DNA of 64,000 bases, taken from the NCBI RefSeq assembly GCF_021502675.1, contig NZ_JAKFHA010000019.1:38310-102309 (forward strand), written 5' to 3'. Both the position numbers and the translations under genes were made by a program. The number at the start of each line of letters is the position of its first letter. The first letter of the stretch is position 1. A model generated the notes under the pieces. It saw only the letters and a program-made list of their open reading frames with translations. It ran no database searches and had not been told where the DNA came from. This document shows, in pieces, positions 26,162 through 36,600 of the stretch. The DNA comes from Yinghuangia soli (GTDB lineage: Bacteria; Actinomycetota; Actinomycetes; Streptomycetales; Streptomycetaceae).

Positions 26162-27490
26162 TCAGGCGTCGAGCATGGCGCGGGTCCGCTCCGCCGCAGC
26201 CTGGCCCGAGACGACCGCGCCGTCCATGTAGCCCAGTGACGTCGGGCTGATGTCGCTGCCGGCGAACACGACGCGTCCGTACGGCTCCCCGAATGCCGCA
26301 AGCAGCGGCCAATGGCCGGACTTGGGTGCGAACCAGGCGCCCTGCGCGTACGGGTCGGCGTTCCAGTCGTGGTACGCCACGTCCAGGACGCGGGCTTCGG
26401 GGTACGCGCGCCGCAGCTGGGCGGTCAGCGCGTCCAGGTCATTCGGGTCGAAGCTGCCGGGCAGGCCGAAGCAGATGACCAGGGCGTCGTCCGAGCCGGG
26501 CGCCGCGGGGCCGATGCCGATCGCTCCGGTCAGTGCGGGCGGCCACATGCTCAGGGCCATGTCGTCCGGCACGCCCGCGACCCGCGCAAGAACCTTCACG
26601 GCCTGCCCGACGTGCTTCTGCTCGGCCAGCAGGGCTACGTCGCGTGGGAGTTCGGGGTGGAAGTCCATGTCCGCGAGCGTGTTGACCGGCACCGCGCACA
26701 CCAGCGCGCGGGCCCGCTGGACCGTGCCGTCGGCGAGGGTCACCTGTACGCCGTCGGCGTCCTGGGCAACACCCGCAATCGGCGTCCCCAAATGGAGCTT
26801 CGCCTCGAACGACTCCGCGATCCGGTCGGCGAGTTGCATCACGCCGCCTTCGACCCGCCGCTGTGCCGAGCCGGCGAACCCCTCCGAGCCCTCCTCGTCG
26901 GGCAGCTCCGGGACACCAAGGTCGGTCATGTCGTCCAGCAGGCCGACGACGGACACCTCGGTCGCCGGTGCTCCCATGACCGCAGTCGCGAGCGACGCCA
27001 GCACCTGCGCGGCCCGCGGCGGCAGATCCACGAGCCTTTCTGCGAAGGGCACTTCCATCTCCAGGCGAGACGCAAAGGCAGACTCGCCGGCCAGCATTTC
27101 CGCCTCCGCCGCCAAGGCCTCCAGAAAGGCGTCGAACGCTGCCCGCTCCCCCGCGTCCAGCGGCAGCTCCCCGACGGCCTTCTCGTCGCCGAACAGCCAG
27201 ATCCGCTCGCTGCCCCCGCTGCCGCCGTCCGCTTCCGGCCGCAGCCCGATCCCGTACCGGTCGTACTCGGCCATCAGCGCGGCATGATGCCCGGGCGCGA
27301 CCCACTCGGCGCCCAGGTCGACTATCGTCCCGGTCCCGGGAAACGCACGGGACCACGTACGCCCGCCCACCCGGTCGCGCGCCTCGAACACCGCGACGGA
27401 CAGGCCCTGTTCGGCAAGGTCACGAGCAGCCACGAGACCGGCCAGCCCGGCCCCCGCCACGATCACGTCCCAGGGCTCGGCGGTGCTCAT
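26162..27490 (-). CDS. FAD-dependent flavin monoamine oxidase
   Basis: 442 residues. ADP-binding Rossmann motif VIVAGAGLAGLVAARDLAEQ at about 9-28, then FEARDRVGGRTWS near 36-48, the amine-oxidase GG motif, DLGAEWVAPGHH near 60, and the C-terminal FAD block GRVVFAGSDISPTSLGYMDG near 410-430. It oxidises an amine to imine/aldehyde with release of H2O2 in this family. The substrate is unknown, and no signal peptide is seen. ATG 27490 lies nine bases after AGGAG. Confidence 0.87.
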   Translation of the reverse strand: MSTAEPWDVIVAGAGLAGLVAARDLAEQGLSVAVFEARDRVGGRTWSRAFPGTGTIVDLGAEWVAPGHHAALMAEYDRYGIGLRPEADGGSGGSERIWLFGDEKAVGELPLDAGERAAFDAFLEALAAEAEMLAGESAFASRLEMEVPFAERLVDLPPRAAQVLASLATAVMGAPATEVSVVGLLDDMTDLGVPELPDEEGSEGFAGSAQRRVEGGVMQLADRIAESFEAKLHLGTPIAGVAQDADGVQVTLADGTVQRARALVCAVPVNTLADMDFHPELPRDVALLAEQKHVGQAVKVLARVAGVPDDMALSMWPPALTGAIGIGPAAPGSDDALVICFGLPGSFDPNDLDALTAQLRRAYPEARVLDVAYHDWNADPYAQGAWFAPKSGHWPLLAAFGEPYGRVVFAGSDISPTSLGYMDGAVVSGQAAAERTRAMLDA

Positions 27491-27585
27491 CAGTCGTGCT
27501 CCTCGTGCGGTGCCGTCGTCCGATCCAGACGCGGCAAGTATCGAGGCGGGAACGATTCAGCACAAGATCCACACCGGAAGCACAC

Positions 27586-27631
27586 GGGCGCGGGCGGTCA
27601 CCATGGGCTCGGCCCGTGACCACCCGCGCCC
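27586..27631 (-). terminator. Terminator after the small membrane protein gene
   Basis: 16-bp arms with one mismatch (GGGCGCGGGCGGTCAC at 27586-27601, complement at 27616-27631) and a 14-base loop, 27 bases beyond the stop of the minus-strand gene ending at 27658. Confidence 0.65.
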
Positions 27632-27657
27632 GCCTGCACGCGGCAAACGACGCCCGG

Positions 27658-27999
27658 TCAGTTGCGCCGCCGCAGCATCAGCACCACGACCACGATGACC
27701 AAGATGAGGACGACGATGCCCACGACCACAAAGATGCCGGTCTTGCTCTTCTTCTTTTTCTTGGTCTTCGCCTTGGCGTGCGGTGCCTTGGCAGCCGGCT
27801 CCTTGACCTGAGCCTGGGGCGCCGAAGCCCCCGGCGCATTGGCCGCCCCGGCCTCCCCGGCCGCCGCCCCGGCACCCGCCGCAGCCGCCTGCACGACGAC
27901 TGCCGACCCGGACCGCGCAGGCGCAGCCTCGGCCACCGGCCCGGCGAACAACGCCAACCCGACCACAAGCCCGACCGCCGTACCCAGCAAACGCTTCAT
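27658..27999 (-). CDS. Small exported or membrane-anchored protein, unknown function
   Basis: 113 residues. N-terminal signal-like helix MKRLLGTAVGLVVGLALFAG ending AEAAPA, an Ala/Gly-rich low-complexity middle, a lysine cluster (KTKKKKKSKTG) near 85-95, and a C-terminal membrane helix IFVVVGIVVLILVIVVVVLM ending in LRRRN. The layout resembles a wall- or periplasm-exposed peptide anchored by its C-terminus, with positive charges on both flanks. No family recognised. ATG 27999 follows AGGGGG by five bases. Confidence 0.7.
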   Translation of the reverse strand: MKRLLGTAVGLVVGLALFAGPVAEAAPARSGSAVVVQAAAAGAGAAAGEAGAANAPGASAPQAQVKEPAAKAPHAKAKTKKKKKSKTGIFVVVGIVVLILVIVVVVLMLRRRN

Positions 28000-28126
28000 C
28001 CTGGCCCCCTGCCCCGGTTCCCCAGGCCCGACCCCAGCGGCCAAGCCACCCCCGAAAGCAACGCCCCACCGTAGTGCCGCCGCCGACGTCCCGCCGAAGT
28101 TCCCGGGACCCGGACTGCCGGAAGCA

Positions 28127-28162
28127 CCGGTGGCCCCGACCCTCGCAGGTCGGAGCCACCGG
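28127..28162 (-). terminator. Terminator of the giant LGFP/VCBS gene
   Basis: Outer stem CCGGTGGC/GCCACCGG (28127-28134, 28155-28162) and inner stem CCGACC/GGTCGG, 17 bases past the stop at 28179. Confidence 0.7.
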
Positions 28163-28178
28163 CGGGATGTGCGATCTG

Positions 28179-31100
28179 CTACCAGATGCCGTGCTGGATC
28201 ATCCGGCCGAGTGTGTCGTGGGCGAAGGTGCCGTCGGAGTTGCTCGGGACGACGGCGAACAGGAAGTGCGCGTCGCCGTAGTCGTACGTGTACCGCATGT
28301 CGGCACGGTTGTCGGTGTCGAACTTGCCGGCGATGAAACCGATGGCGCTCCAGGCCCAGCTGCCCGCGGGAACTTCCCAGCCACCGGTGAACCCGGTGAG
28401 GCCGCCGTCGGGCTTTCCGTAGAAGGTGAAGAACCGCACGCGGTTGTCGGAGTAGACGTAGGCGGCGCCGATGTCGTCCCTTCCGTCGGCATTGAAGTCG
28501 CCGGTCGTGTACTTAGCACTGCTCGCGTACCAGTCGCCGGGCGCGCCTTGCCAGCTGACGAACGGGGCGTTGAAGCCGCCGTCGGTCTTGCCGGTGAACG
28601 TCCACAGCCGCGTCAGCCCGTTGCCGTAGTCGTAGACCACGCCGAGGTCGTCGCGGCCGTCGCCGTTGAAGTCACCGGGCAGCAAGGTGCTGGATACGGC
28701 GCACCAGATTCCCGCACCGCTGCGGTAGCTGCTGGACTCGTTGGCGAAGCCTCCGTCAGGCCTGCCGAGGAGGGTGTACAGGCCGACGTCGCAGCTGCTG
28801 AAGACGTACATGAAGCCGATGTCGTCGCGGCCGTCACCGTTGAAGTCGCCGGCGAACGGCTTGACGTTGCCGAAGGTCCAGTTGCCGGGCGGCACGTCCC
28901 GGCTCGGCAGGTCGCCGAAGGTGCCGTCGGCGCGGCTGAGGAAGGTGAAGAAGGTCACCCGGCCGTCCGCGTAGCCGTAGAGCGCGGCCAGGTCGTCGCG
29001 GCCGTCGCCGTTGAAGTCCCCGCTGAGGTACTTCGCGCTCCCGTAGCACCACCAGTTCGCCGGCCAGGTCTTCCGTTCGACGGGGATGCCGAGCGTGCCG
29101 TCGGCGGCGGTGGTGGACGTGGAGAGGCCCATGGCGCAATCGCCGTAGTCGGTGAAGGTGGCCATGTCGTCGCGGCCGTCGCCGTTGAAGTCACCGGCGA
29201 GGTTGGTGCGCGGCGCGGACGCTTCTTCGCCGGGCCGGTACGGGGTGGCGACGCCGTTGGTGCGGTTCCAGCGGGTGTAGCCGCCCTGGAAATCGCTGCG
29301 GCGTCCGTTGGCAACACTGTATTCGTCGCTGACCGGGAAGCCGAGCCAGCCGTTCTCCCAGCCCAGGGAAGCCCACTTGCTGCGGATAGTCCCCATGATG
29401 AGCTTGGCACTCGTGCCCAGAGTCTGGCTCCAGTAGAGCGAGGCGGTGTCGCTGCTGTTGCCAGGCCAGCGCAAGTGCACGTACAGGCCAGGCTGCGGGG
29501 CAGTCCGGCTTTGGTCGAGCGACGGGTAGCCGACGTTGTCCGGGCCGCCGAGTTCGGCATAGCGCCGGTACATCTCACCGGAGAGGTAATGCGTGCCGAC
29601 GCTGTCCAAGTGGGTGATCGCGGCCGTGGCCGCGCCTGAGCCCGTCCCGAAGGTGTTGATGTAGCCGCCGTGCGCTGCCGATTTCAGGGTCTCGTCGGTG
29701 ACGGGGTACCCGAGGATGCCCTTCTCGGCATCGAGTGCGCGGTACTTGGTACGGATTGCGCCATGCAGCATGGACGCGGGAGTGTCCCGCGACCAGTAGA
29801 TGGATCCGTTCGCGGTTGTCCCGAAAGTCCCCTGGCCCTGGAAATCGATCTTGTAGCCGTAGCCGTTGTCGGTCGCGACGACTCCGGTCACCGGGTAGCG
29901 GAGGACGCCGTTGGGACCGCCGAGCGCCTCGTACTTGGCCAGGATGGGCCCGCACAGTTCCTGCGGCGCCAAGCCCGGTCCGGTGAACCACTTGCACGTG
30001 GACCACGACGTGTTGCTGCGCACGATGACCTGCGGCGTGTCGAAGCCCAAGGACCCGTCGGCCCGGGTCTTGCCGGGGGCGGCCACGATCTGCCCGGTCG
30101 CGGTGGTGGCCCAGAGGTCGGGCTGGGTGCCCTGCAGGATGTCGCCGTCCGTGGACAGCACCGGATAGAGCGCCTGGGTGAGGCCGTTCGCGATGACCTT
30201 GCGCTCGCCCAGGGTGAACCTGTCACCGTTGCGGACCAGCTTGTACTGCGCGACTTCACCGGTGGCGGCGTCGCGGACCCAGAGGTCCGGGTAGCCGTCG
30301 CCGGTCGCGTCACCGGGGGTGGAGATGGTCTTGCCGCGCCAGTCGAGCGTGGCGTCGATGAGCACCGGGTTGTTCAGGATGCCGCCGCCGACACCGTGCA
30401 GCAGCCACAGGTTGTCACGGCTTCCGTTGTCGCTTGTCTCGACCGTGAGCAGGTCGTACGTATTCCGCGTCGTTCCGGTGCTCGGGGGGTCGACGTCTCC
30501 GATGGAGAGGATCTGGCGCACCCGCGACCAGTTGGTCGCGTAGTCAGGGCAGGGGTCCTCCTCCCACGGGGCCTCCGGGTTGACAATCCGGCAGGCCTCG
30601 CGGGTCACGGGAGAGCGGAGGGCGCCCGCGCTGGTGAAGTACTGGCCGCCGTATGCGGTGCTGCCGCCTCCGGACAGCGTGTTCGAGTAGAAGTACAGGC
30701 TTCCGCTCGGGCTCCCGGCGGGCATCGGACGGTACGCCCACAGGTCGTCGTAGGGCACGCCGATGCCGCCGCGGTGGGTGACGAGCACCCCGCTCCACGT
30801 GTCCTTCGACCGGTCCTCAGGAGCCGACGGGTCGATGGGTCCGCTGCTCCGGTCGGACGCCTTCACGGTCTGGCCAGGCGCCGAATTGTGCGGGTAGATC
30901 TGCAAGTTGCCCGCAGAGTCGGCGGCGACCAGGTCAGGCTTGCCGTCCTGCGTGATGTCGCCGAGGACGGGCTTCGTGCTCGTGTCGTAGGGTGCGTAGA
31001 AGCGGTAGGTCGTCGGCTGCGAGCGGTTTCCCGCCTCGTCGATGGCGCGTACCTGGATGGTGTTGGTACCCCACGCGTCGATCAGCACCTGGCTGAGGTT

Positions 31101-33326
31101 CGCCTGGTCGGCACTGGCCGTCAGCGTGGCCGGGCCTACAGTGGGCAGCGGCCCGTTGACCGCGTACTCGAAGCTCTTGACTCCGGATCCGCCCCCGTCG
31201 GACGAGGTGAAGGAGAAGTCGCCCTTCTGGCCGGCGAATTTCGTGGGCGGCGTACCGCTGCCGGACGCCGGGAAGTCGGTGGAGGTCACGACCGGGGCCG
31301 ACGGCGGGTTGCGGTCCACCGAGAAGGAGCAGCCGCGTGCGAACCCACCGGAGCCGCGGAAGTACGACGAGTCGGTCAGGCCGTCCCCGGCCTGGGCGTA
31401 CCAGTCGTAGCTGTGGCCATCCACGAGTTGTCCGGCGTCGACGCTGATCTGGCTGCCGTTGCCGACCAATGCACTCGGCACCCAGCCGAAGTCGTGCTTG
31501 GTGCCGGCCGTCGTGTCGTAGAGGTGGAACTGCGCCGCGACCAGTGAGCCGGGGTCGGGGTCGGTGGCGCGGGCGGACAGGGTGATGCCGGTGGCTTCGT
31601 TGGTGGCGCCGATCCAGCCGCAGTCCCCGCGGGTGGGGTTCTTCGGGACCGGGTTGACGGTCAGATTGTCGGGGACGTACGGCGGGGTGTTGTAGACGAC
31701 GGTGATCCTGGGCATCTGGAGTCCGCCGGCGCCGCGGGTGAAGCGCTTGAACCCATTGCTGCCCGATTCGTTCTCGGTGGCGCTGCGCAGGCCGAACGTG
31801 AGCCGGCCGCGCAGGCCCTGGTCCTTCAGGGCGTACGTGATGTCCCAATAGGCGGTGGTGCTGGCGTTGGGGCAGCCGGCGCCACCGGCGCTGTTGGTGG
31901 TCGCCAGTCCGAAGTGGCGGTACAGGGTCGGCTGGTTGTTCCAGGTCGTGGCGGAGCTGATGCCCGTGGTCCGGTACAGGTCCACGCCGTGCGTGTTGGC
32001 GCACGTGTTGTCGGCGGCGTAGGACTGGGTGGCGCTGAGGGTGGCGCTTTGGATGATGATGTCGGTGGGGAACCCGGCGTCCATCTCGAAGAAGGTCCGC
32101 TCACGGCCGTTGCAGTTGGTGGCCCAGCGCTGCCGGCCGACGCCCATGTCGCGGATCTTGTCGTTGAGGTTGGCGTAGTCGTTGTAGTTGCCTACGTTTG
32201 CGCAACCTTCTTGGATCCAGGTCCAGTTGAAGGTGCCGCCCCAGCCGCTGTGCCAGTCCGGGTCGATGTAGACCGGGTAGACGGTGTCGGGGGCGTCGAG
32301 GAAGTCGGCCTTGGGGGTTAGCAGGATGTGGTCGGCTGCGGGTGCGGCGTCGACCTCGGCGGTCTTGGCGCGGATCCCGGGGCCGTCGGCGTCCGAGGCG
32401 AGCTCGGCGGCCGGAGGGGCGGAGTCGCCGGTGGCTGCTGGGACTTCCTCAGGGACCGCGGTTCGGGTCGAGGGCTCGTCTGCGCCTGCTTGGCTCTCGC
32501 CCTTGGCAGTGCCCTTCGGGGCCGGTGCCGTTGTGGCAGGTGCCGTGGTCGAGGAGTCCCACATGGTGGCCTTGGGGGCGCGGAAGACCTCGCGTCCGTC
32601 GGCGGACCGCGCGGTCAGCGAACCGTCGGATTCCTCGGTGACGGCCAGTCCGTCGGCGGCCATGCCCATTTTGATGGCGGCCAGTTTGGGGTTCTTGGCG
32701 GCGCGGGCGTTCTTGACGACCAGGACCTGCGCGAAGCCGCCCATGGCGTTGGCGGTGACCTTCAGGTCGACGCCGGGCAGAACTTCGGGGTAGGTGGCGC
32801 TGTCCCCGTCCAGGACGGGCTGCGGCAGCGCGGCGGGCCACGTCAGGGCGAGCTTCTTGCCTTCGGTGGAAGTCAGTTGCGCCATCGGGCCGGTGCCGCC
32901 GCCGGATAGTGCAACCGGTGTTCTGGACGCCTTGGGCCGCAGCAGCCCGTCGGCTCCGCGTACGAGGGTGGCATCCAGGTCGACCCAGCGGCCGTCCTGC
33001 TTCGTCCGTACCGGTGCGGCGTACCGGGTCTCGGTGAAGGTGCCGTCCGGATTCGCCACCACGGTCTTCGTCTCGGTGGTCAGACCGTCCACCGAGACCG
33101 ACTGTCCGGTACGCGCTGCCTGAGCGGAAGCACCTTCCGGATCCGGGGACTTCGCCGCGGCAGGGGTCTCCCCCGGCGCTTGCTGCGGAACTGCGGACGA
33201 TCGGTCCGCGCCGGTCGCGGCACCGGCCGGTGCGCCGGCCAGAAGTCCGGCCGCCAGGGCGAGTCCGAGGAGTGCGCTGGTGCCGACGGGTCGGCGTCTG
33301 GATCTGAACGGGCCCGGAGCCCTCAT
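28179..33326 (-). CDS. Very large secreted LGFP- and VCBS/FG-GAP-repeat protein
   Basis: 1715 residues. An N-terminal signal peptide (LLGLALAAGLLAGAPAGAA) is followed by a DNRLRE-like jelly-roll part at about 310-520, Ig/fibronectin-like segments to about 800, an interrupted repeat region with LLTVETSDNGSRDNLWLLHG and DATGDGYPDLWVRD, then four LGFP-type repeats (YEALGGPNGVLRYPV, YRALDAEKGILGYPVTDE, YAELGGPDNVGYPSLDQ, WASLGWENGWLGFPVSDE) at about 1110-1370. Last come six VCBS/FG-GAP repeats with calcium-loop motif GDFNGDGRDDL at about 1385-1700. Such proteins bind cell wall or polysaccharide, and no catalytic site is evident. It is divergent from the RHS toxin gene across CRP-like sites. ATG 33326 follows GGAG by six bases. 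Confidence 0.87.
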   Translation of the reverse strand: MRAPGPFRSRRRPVGTSALLGLALAAGLLAGAPAGAATGADRSSAVPQQAPGETPAAAKSPDPEGASAQAARTGQSVSVDGLTTETKTVVANPDGTFTETRYAAPVRTKQDGRWVDLDATLVRGADGLLRPKASRTPVALSGGGTGPMAQLTSTEGKKLALTWPAALPQPVLDGDSATYPEVLPGVDLKVTANAMGGFAQVLVVKNARAAKNPKLAAIKMGMAADGLAVTEESDGSLTARSADGREVFRAPKATMWDSSTTAPATTAPAPKGTAKGESQAGADEPSTRTAVPEEVPAATGDSAPPAAELASDADGPGIRAKTAEVDAAPAADHILLTPKADFLDAPDTVYPVYIDPDWHSGWGGTFNWTWIQEGCANVGNYNDYANLNDKIRDMGVGRQRWATNCNGRERTFFEMDAGFPTDIIIQSATLSATQSYAADNTCANTHGVDLYRTTGISSATTWNNQPTLYRHFGLATTNSAGGAGCPNASTTAYWDITYALKDQGLRGRLTFGLRSATENESGSNGFKRFTRGAGGLQMPRITVVYNTPPYVPDNLTVNPVPKNPTRGDCGWIGATNEATGITLSARATDPDPGSLVAAQFHLYDTTAGTKHDFGWVPSALVGNGSQISVDAGQLVDGHSYDWYAQAGDGLTDSSYFRGSGGFARGCSFSVDRNPPSAPVVTSTDFPASGSGTPPTKFAGQKGDFSFTSSDGGGSGVKSFEYAVNGPLPTVGPATLTASADQANLSQVLIDAWGTNTIQVRAIDEAGNRSQPTTYRFYAPYDTSTKPVLGDITQDGKPDLVAADSAGNLQIYPHNSAPGQTVKASDRSSGPIDPSAPEDRSKDTWSGVLVTHRGGIGVPYDDLWAYRPMPAGSPSGSLYFYSNTLSGGGSTAYGGQYFTSAGALRSPVTREACRIVNPEAPWEEDPCPDYATNWSRVRQILSIGDVDPPSTGTTRNTYDLLTVETSDNGSRDNLWLLHGVGGGILNNPVLIDATLDWRGKTISTPGDATGDGYPDLWVRDAATGEVAQYKLVRNGDRFTLGERKVIANGLTQALYPVLSTDGDILQGTQPDLWATTATGQIVAAPGKTRADGSLGFDTPQVIVRSNTSWSTCKWFTGPGLAPQELCGPILAKYEALGGPNGVLRYPVTGVVATDNGYGYKIDFQGQGTFGTTANGSIYWSRDTPASMLHGAIRTKYRALDAEKGILGYPVTDETLKSAAHGGYINTFGTGSGAATAAITHLDSVGTHYLSGEMYRRYAELGGPDNVGYPSLDQSRTAPQPGLYVHLRWPGNSSDTASLYWSQTLGTSAKLIMGTIRSKWASLGWENGWLGFPVSDEYSVANGRRSDFQGGYTRWNRTNGVATPYRPGEEASAPRTNLAGDFNGDGRDDMATFTDYGDCAMGLSTSTTAADGTLGIPVERKTWPANWWCYGSAKYLSGDFNGDGRDDLAALYGYADGRVTFFTFLSRADGTFGDLPSRDVPPGNWTFGNVKPFAGDFNGDGRDDIGFMYVFSSCDVGLYTLLGRPDGGFANESSSYRSGAGIWCAVSSTLLPGDFNGDGRDDLGVVYDYGNGLTRLWTFTGKTDGGFNAPFVSWQGAPGDWYASSAKYTTGDFNADGRDDIGAAYVYSDNRVRFFTFYGKPDGGLTGFTGGWEVPAGSWAWSAIGFIAGKFDTDNRADMRYTYDYGDAHFLFAVVPSNSDGTFAHDTLGRMIQHGIW

Positions 33327-33416
33327 GTGTTCTCCATCGACGCTGTTTCGTCGGCCCGTTCGCCGGACCGACGCATGGGGTCACGAAGTCTCACATGAGA
33401 CAAACACCCTGATGGT

Positions 33417-33432
33417 TGTGATGCACATCACT
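33417..33432. promoter_or_regulatory. CRP-like palindrome 1
   Basis: TGTGATGCACATCACT matches TGTGA-N6-TCACA with one mismatch, 91 bases upstream of the minus-strand giant gene. Likely cAMP-receptor-type binding site. Confidence 0.55.
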
Positions 33433-33594
33433 CCAAGCGTCTGACCAGCTGGCCAATGTGCCGCCCGCTTCATCATGAATTGTTACTAATTCGGATCATC
33501 AGTAGACGGAAGGACGCCGGACCGTAGCGCGATTCCACGTACGCAATAACGGGGTGTGATGCGATCCCCGATGACACGAGACTGTCGCCTTTGA

Positions 33595-33610
33595 TGTGAT
33601 CTATATCACA
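33595..33610. promoter_or_regulatory. CRP-like palindrome 2
   Basis: TGTGATCTATATCACA is a perfect TGTGA-N6-TCACA palindrome, 66 bases before the chosen start of the RHS toxin gene. With the site at 33417 it brackets an AT-rich divergent promoter region (33327-33675, otherwise without genes). Confidence 0.6.
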
Positions 33611-33675
33611 ATTGATCGGGCGTGATCCGCGCCACTACGGTCCGACGCGACCAGTGGAACTCCCGGGGGAGAGTC

Positions 33676-36600
33676 GTGTCTTCGTCGTCCGCGTCGCACT
33701 TCCGCCTTGGCCGGCCGTTCATCGGACGCGCCGCCATCGCCGCTTTCTCTGCCCTCGCGCTGCTGGCCCCGCCGGCCGCCGCGGCGAAGAACCCCTGGGA
33801 TCTGAAGGACCCGAAGCTCTGGGAACCGAACAAGCTCAAGCCGGGGATCTCGGTACCCGGACGTGCCGCTGGAGCTGCGGGCCCTGCCCCGACGGCGCGT
33901 GACGGGGCGCCGAGTTGGCGTGTGCCGACGGCGGCCTGGCCTGACGCGGCCGAGGTGGACTTCGGACTGGTGCCGGATGACCCAGGGCGTCCTGCTGCCG
34001 CTGGCGAAGGCACCGGAGCGCGCTCGCCGTTCGCGGCTGCGGGTGCCGACGCGGGGAAGACGGCGGCCGGCCGTGTCGGGATGACTCCGGTGTGGGTCCG
34101 GCCGGTGGCCGGTGCTGCGCAGGCCAAGGGCGCTTCGGGTACGTCCGATCCGGCAGCACCGGCTGCTTCCGGCCGCGTCACGGTGACCGTGGCGGACCGC
34201 GGACGCAGCGAACAGGCCGGTGTGCGCGGCCTCATGGTCGCTGTGGCGCCGAAAGACGCGTCGGCGGCAGGCAAGCTGACAGTCGCGGTCGACTATGCGG
34301 GGATCCAGGCATCGTTCGGCGGCGACTGGGCTTCGCGCGTCCGTCTGGTGGCGCTGCCGGGGTGTGCGCTGACCACGCCGCAGTTGGCGGAGTGTCGTAC
34401 GCAGACGCCGGTCGCTTCGCGCAACGACTTCGCGGCCAAGCAGGTTTTCGCGGACGTGGATCTTGCGGCGGTCGACACCGCTGATGCGACGGCTCGTGCT
34501 GCGGGTGGCGGTAGCGGGGTGACGGTGCTCGCGGCGACCGCGGCCCCGTCCGGGCAGAATGGCGACTACACGGCTACCTCGCTCAGCCCGACCGGTTCAT
34601 GGTCCGCCGGGGGCAGCACCGGGACGTTCTCGTGGAGCTACCCGCTGAACGTTCCGCCGGCGATCGGCGGTACCGCGCCGAGCGTCGTGCTGGCCTACAA
34701 CTCGGCTGCGGTGGACGGGCGTACCAGCGCCCGCAACGCGCAGACGTCCTGGATCGGCGACGGGTGGGACTACAGTCCGGGCTTCATCGAGCGGTCGTTC
34801 CAGTCCTGCAAGCTCGACGGCAAGGACAACACCGGCGAGAGCTGCTGGTCGGCCAAGCAGCCGCTGACGATGTCGCTGAACGGGAAGAACACCGAGTTCG
34901 TGCCGGTGGACGGAAGCCCGGGTACGTGGCGCACCTCCGACGGGACCGGCACAAAGATCGAGCGTCTGACCGGGGCGGCCAACGGCGACCAGGGCGGCGC
35001 CGACGACACCGGCGAGCACTGGCGGGTCACGACAAGCGACGGAACGCGCTACCTCTTCGGCCTCCAGGCCGCGCCGGGCGCGGGAGCCTCGCCGTCGAAC
35101 GCGACGTGGACGCGTCCGATCTTCGCAAACAACGCCGGGGAGCCCTGCTACAACGCCGACTTCGCGGCGGCGTGGTGCCAGCAGGCGTACCGCTGGAACC
35201 TGGTCGCGGCCGTGGACGTGCGCGGGAACCTGGTCGCGTATACGTACGACGTCGAGACGAATGTGTACGCCCGCAACCCGGACCAGGCGCACCCGAACGG
35301 CACGCTCACGCCGTACACGCGCGCCGGTCAACTCGTCAGGATCGACTACGGGTTCAAGGAGAACGGCGCGGAAGGCCCCACCGCACGCGTGCTGTTCGGT
35401 TCGGAAGAGCGTTGCGCGCCCGGGAAGACGTGTGCCCCGGGCGGCATCACCAGCGCCAATCAGGCGAACTGGCCCGACGTACCGTACGACCAGAACTGCT
35501 CGGCCACGGCTCCGGTCGCGGACTGCAAGAACTACGCGCCCACGTTCTGGAGCACGCGGCGGCTCAAGACCGTCACCACCGAGGTCGTGGCGGCGGGTGC
35601 GCCGAAACGGCTCGACCAGTGGACGCTGACGCATGACTTCCCGGACCCGACCGACGGCACGACGCCGACGCTGTGGCTGAGCTCGATCGCACGCACCGCG
35701 TACGCCGGTGACGGGAACCTCGCGAACAAGGTCGACTTCGCGTCCACCGACTTCAACGGCATGCTCAAGCCGAACCGGGTCGACACGCGCAGCGGGAACA
35801 TGTCGGCCATCAACCGGCGACGGCTGACCGAGGTCACGACGGAGACGGGTGGGCGGATCACCGTCGCCTATGAGTCGGATTGCACGGCTGGGCAGTTCCC
35901 GGCACCGGACAGCAACACCAAGCGCTGCTACCCGGTGTATTGGAACCCGAGCCCGGGCACGCCGATGGACCCGGAGCTGGACTGGTTCCACAAGTACGTG
36001 GTGACCGGGGTGGCCGAGGTCGACACGACGACGCCGAACTCCCGGATACGCACGACGCGGTACGAGTACGTCGGGGATGCGGCTTGGCATCGGGACGATT
36101 CGGAGCTCACCGAGAACGAGTTCCGCACCTGGGGCGACTTCCGCGGGTACGGGGAAGTGATCACGCGGGCGGGCAATACGGCTGCTCATCCGGGGGACCT
36201 GACGACCAAGTCGTCCACTGTGTACCTGCGGGGCATGGACGGGGACTACAAGGCGGACAACACGCGGCGGTCTGTCACGATCCCGGGGTCGACGGCCAAG
36301 GACGTGAACGTTTTGGCCGGGACCGTCCGTGAGTCCCGGACGTACTTGGGCGACTCCGCCACGGTGGTTTCCACCTCCGTGAACGATCCCAAGGTGTTCC
36401 CGCCGTCGGCGACGCACGTGCGCGGACCGAACCTGCCGGACCAGACCTCGCAGATGGTCCGGACAGAGAGGACCGTCAGCCGTGCGCTGCTGAGCACCGG
36501 GCAATGGAGTACCGCGAGCAAGGCAACAACATTCGACACCGAGTTCGGGGTGCCGCTGACGGCCTTGGACTCCGCGGACGGGCTGCCTGACTACTGCACG

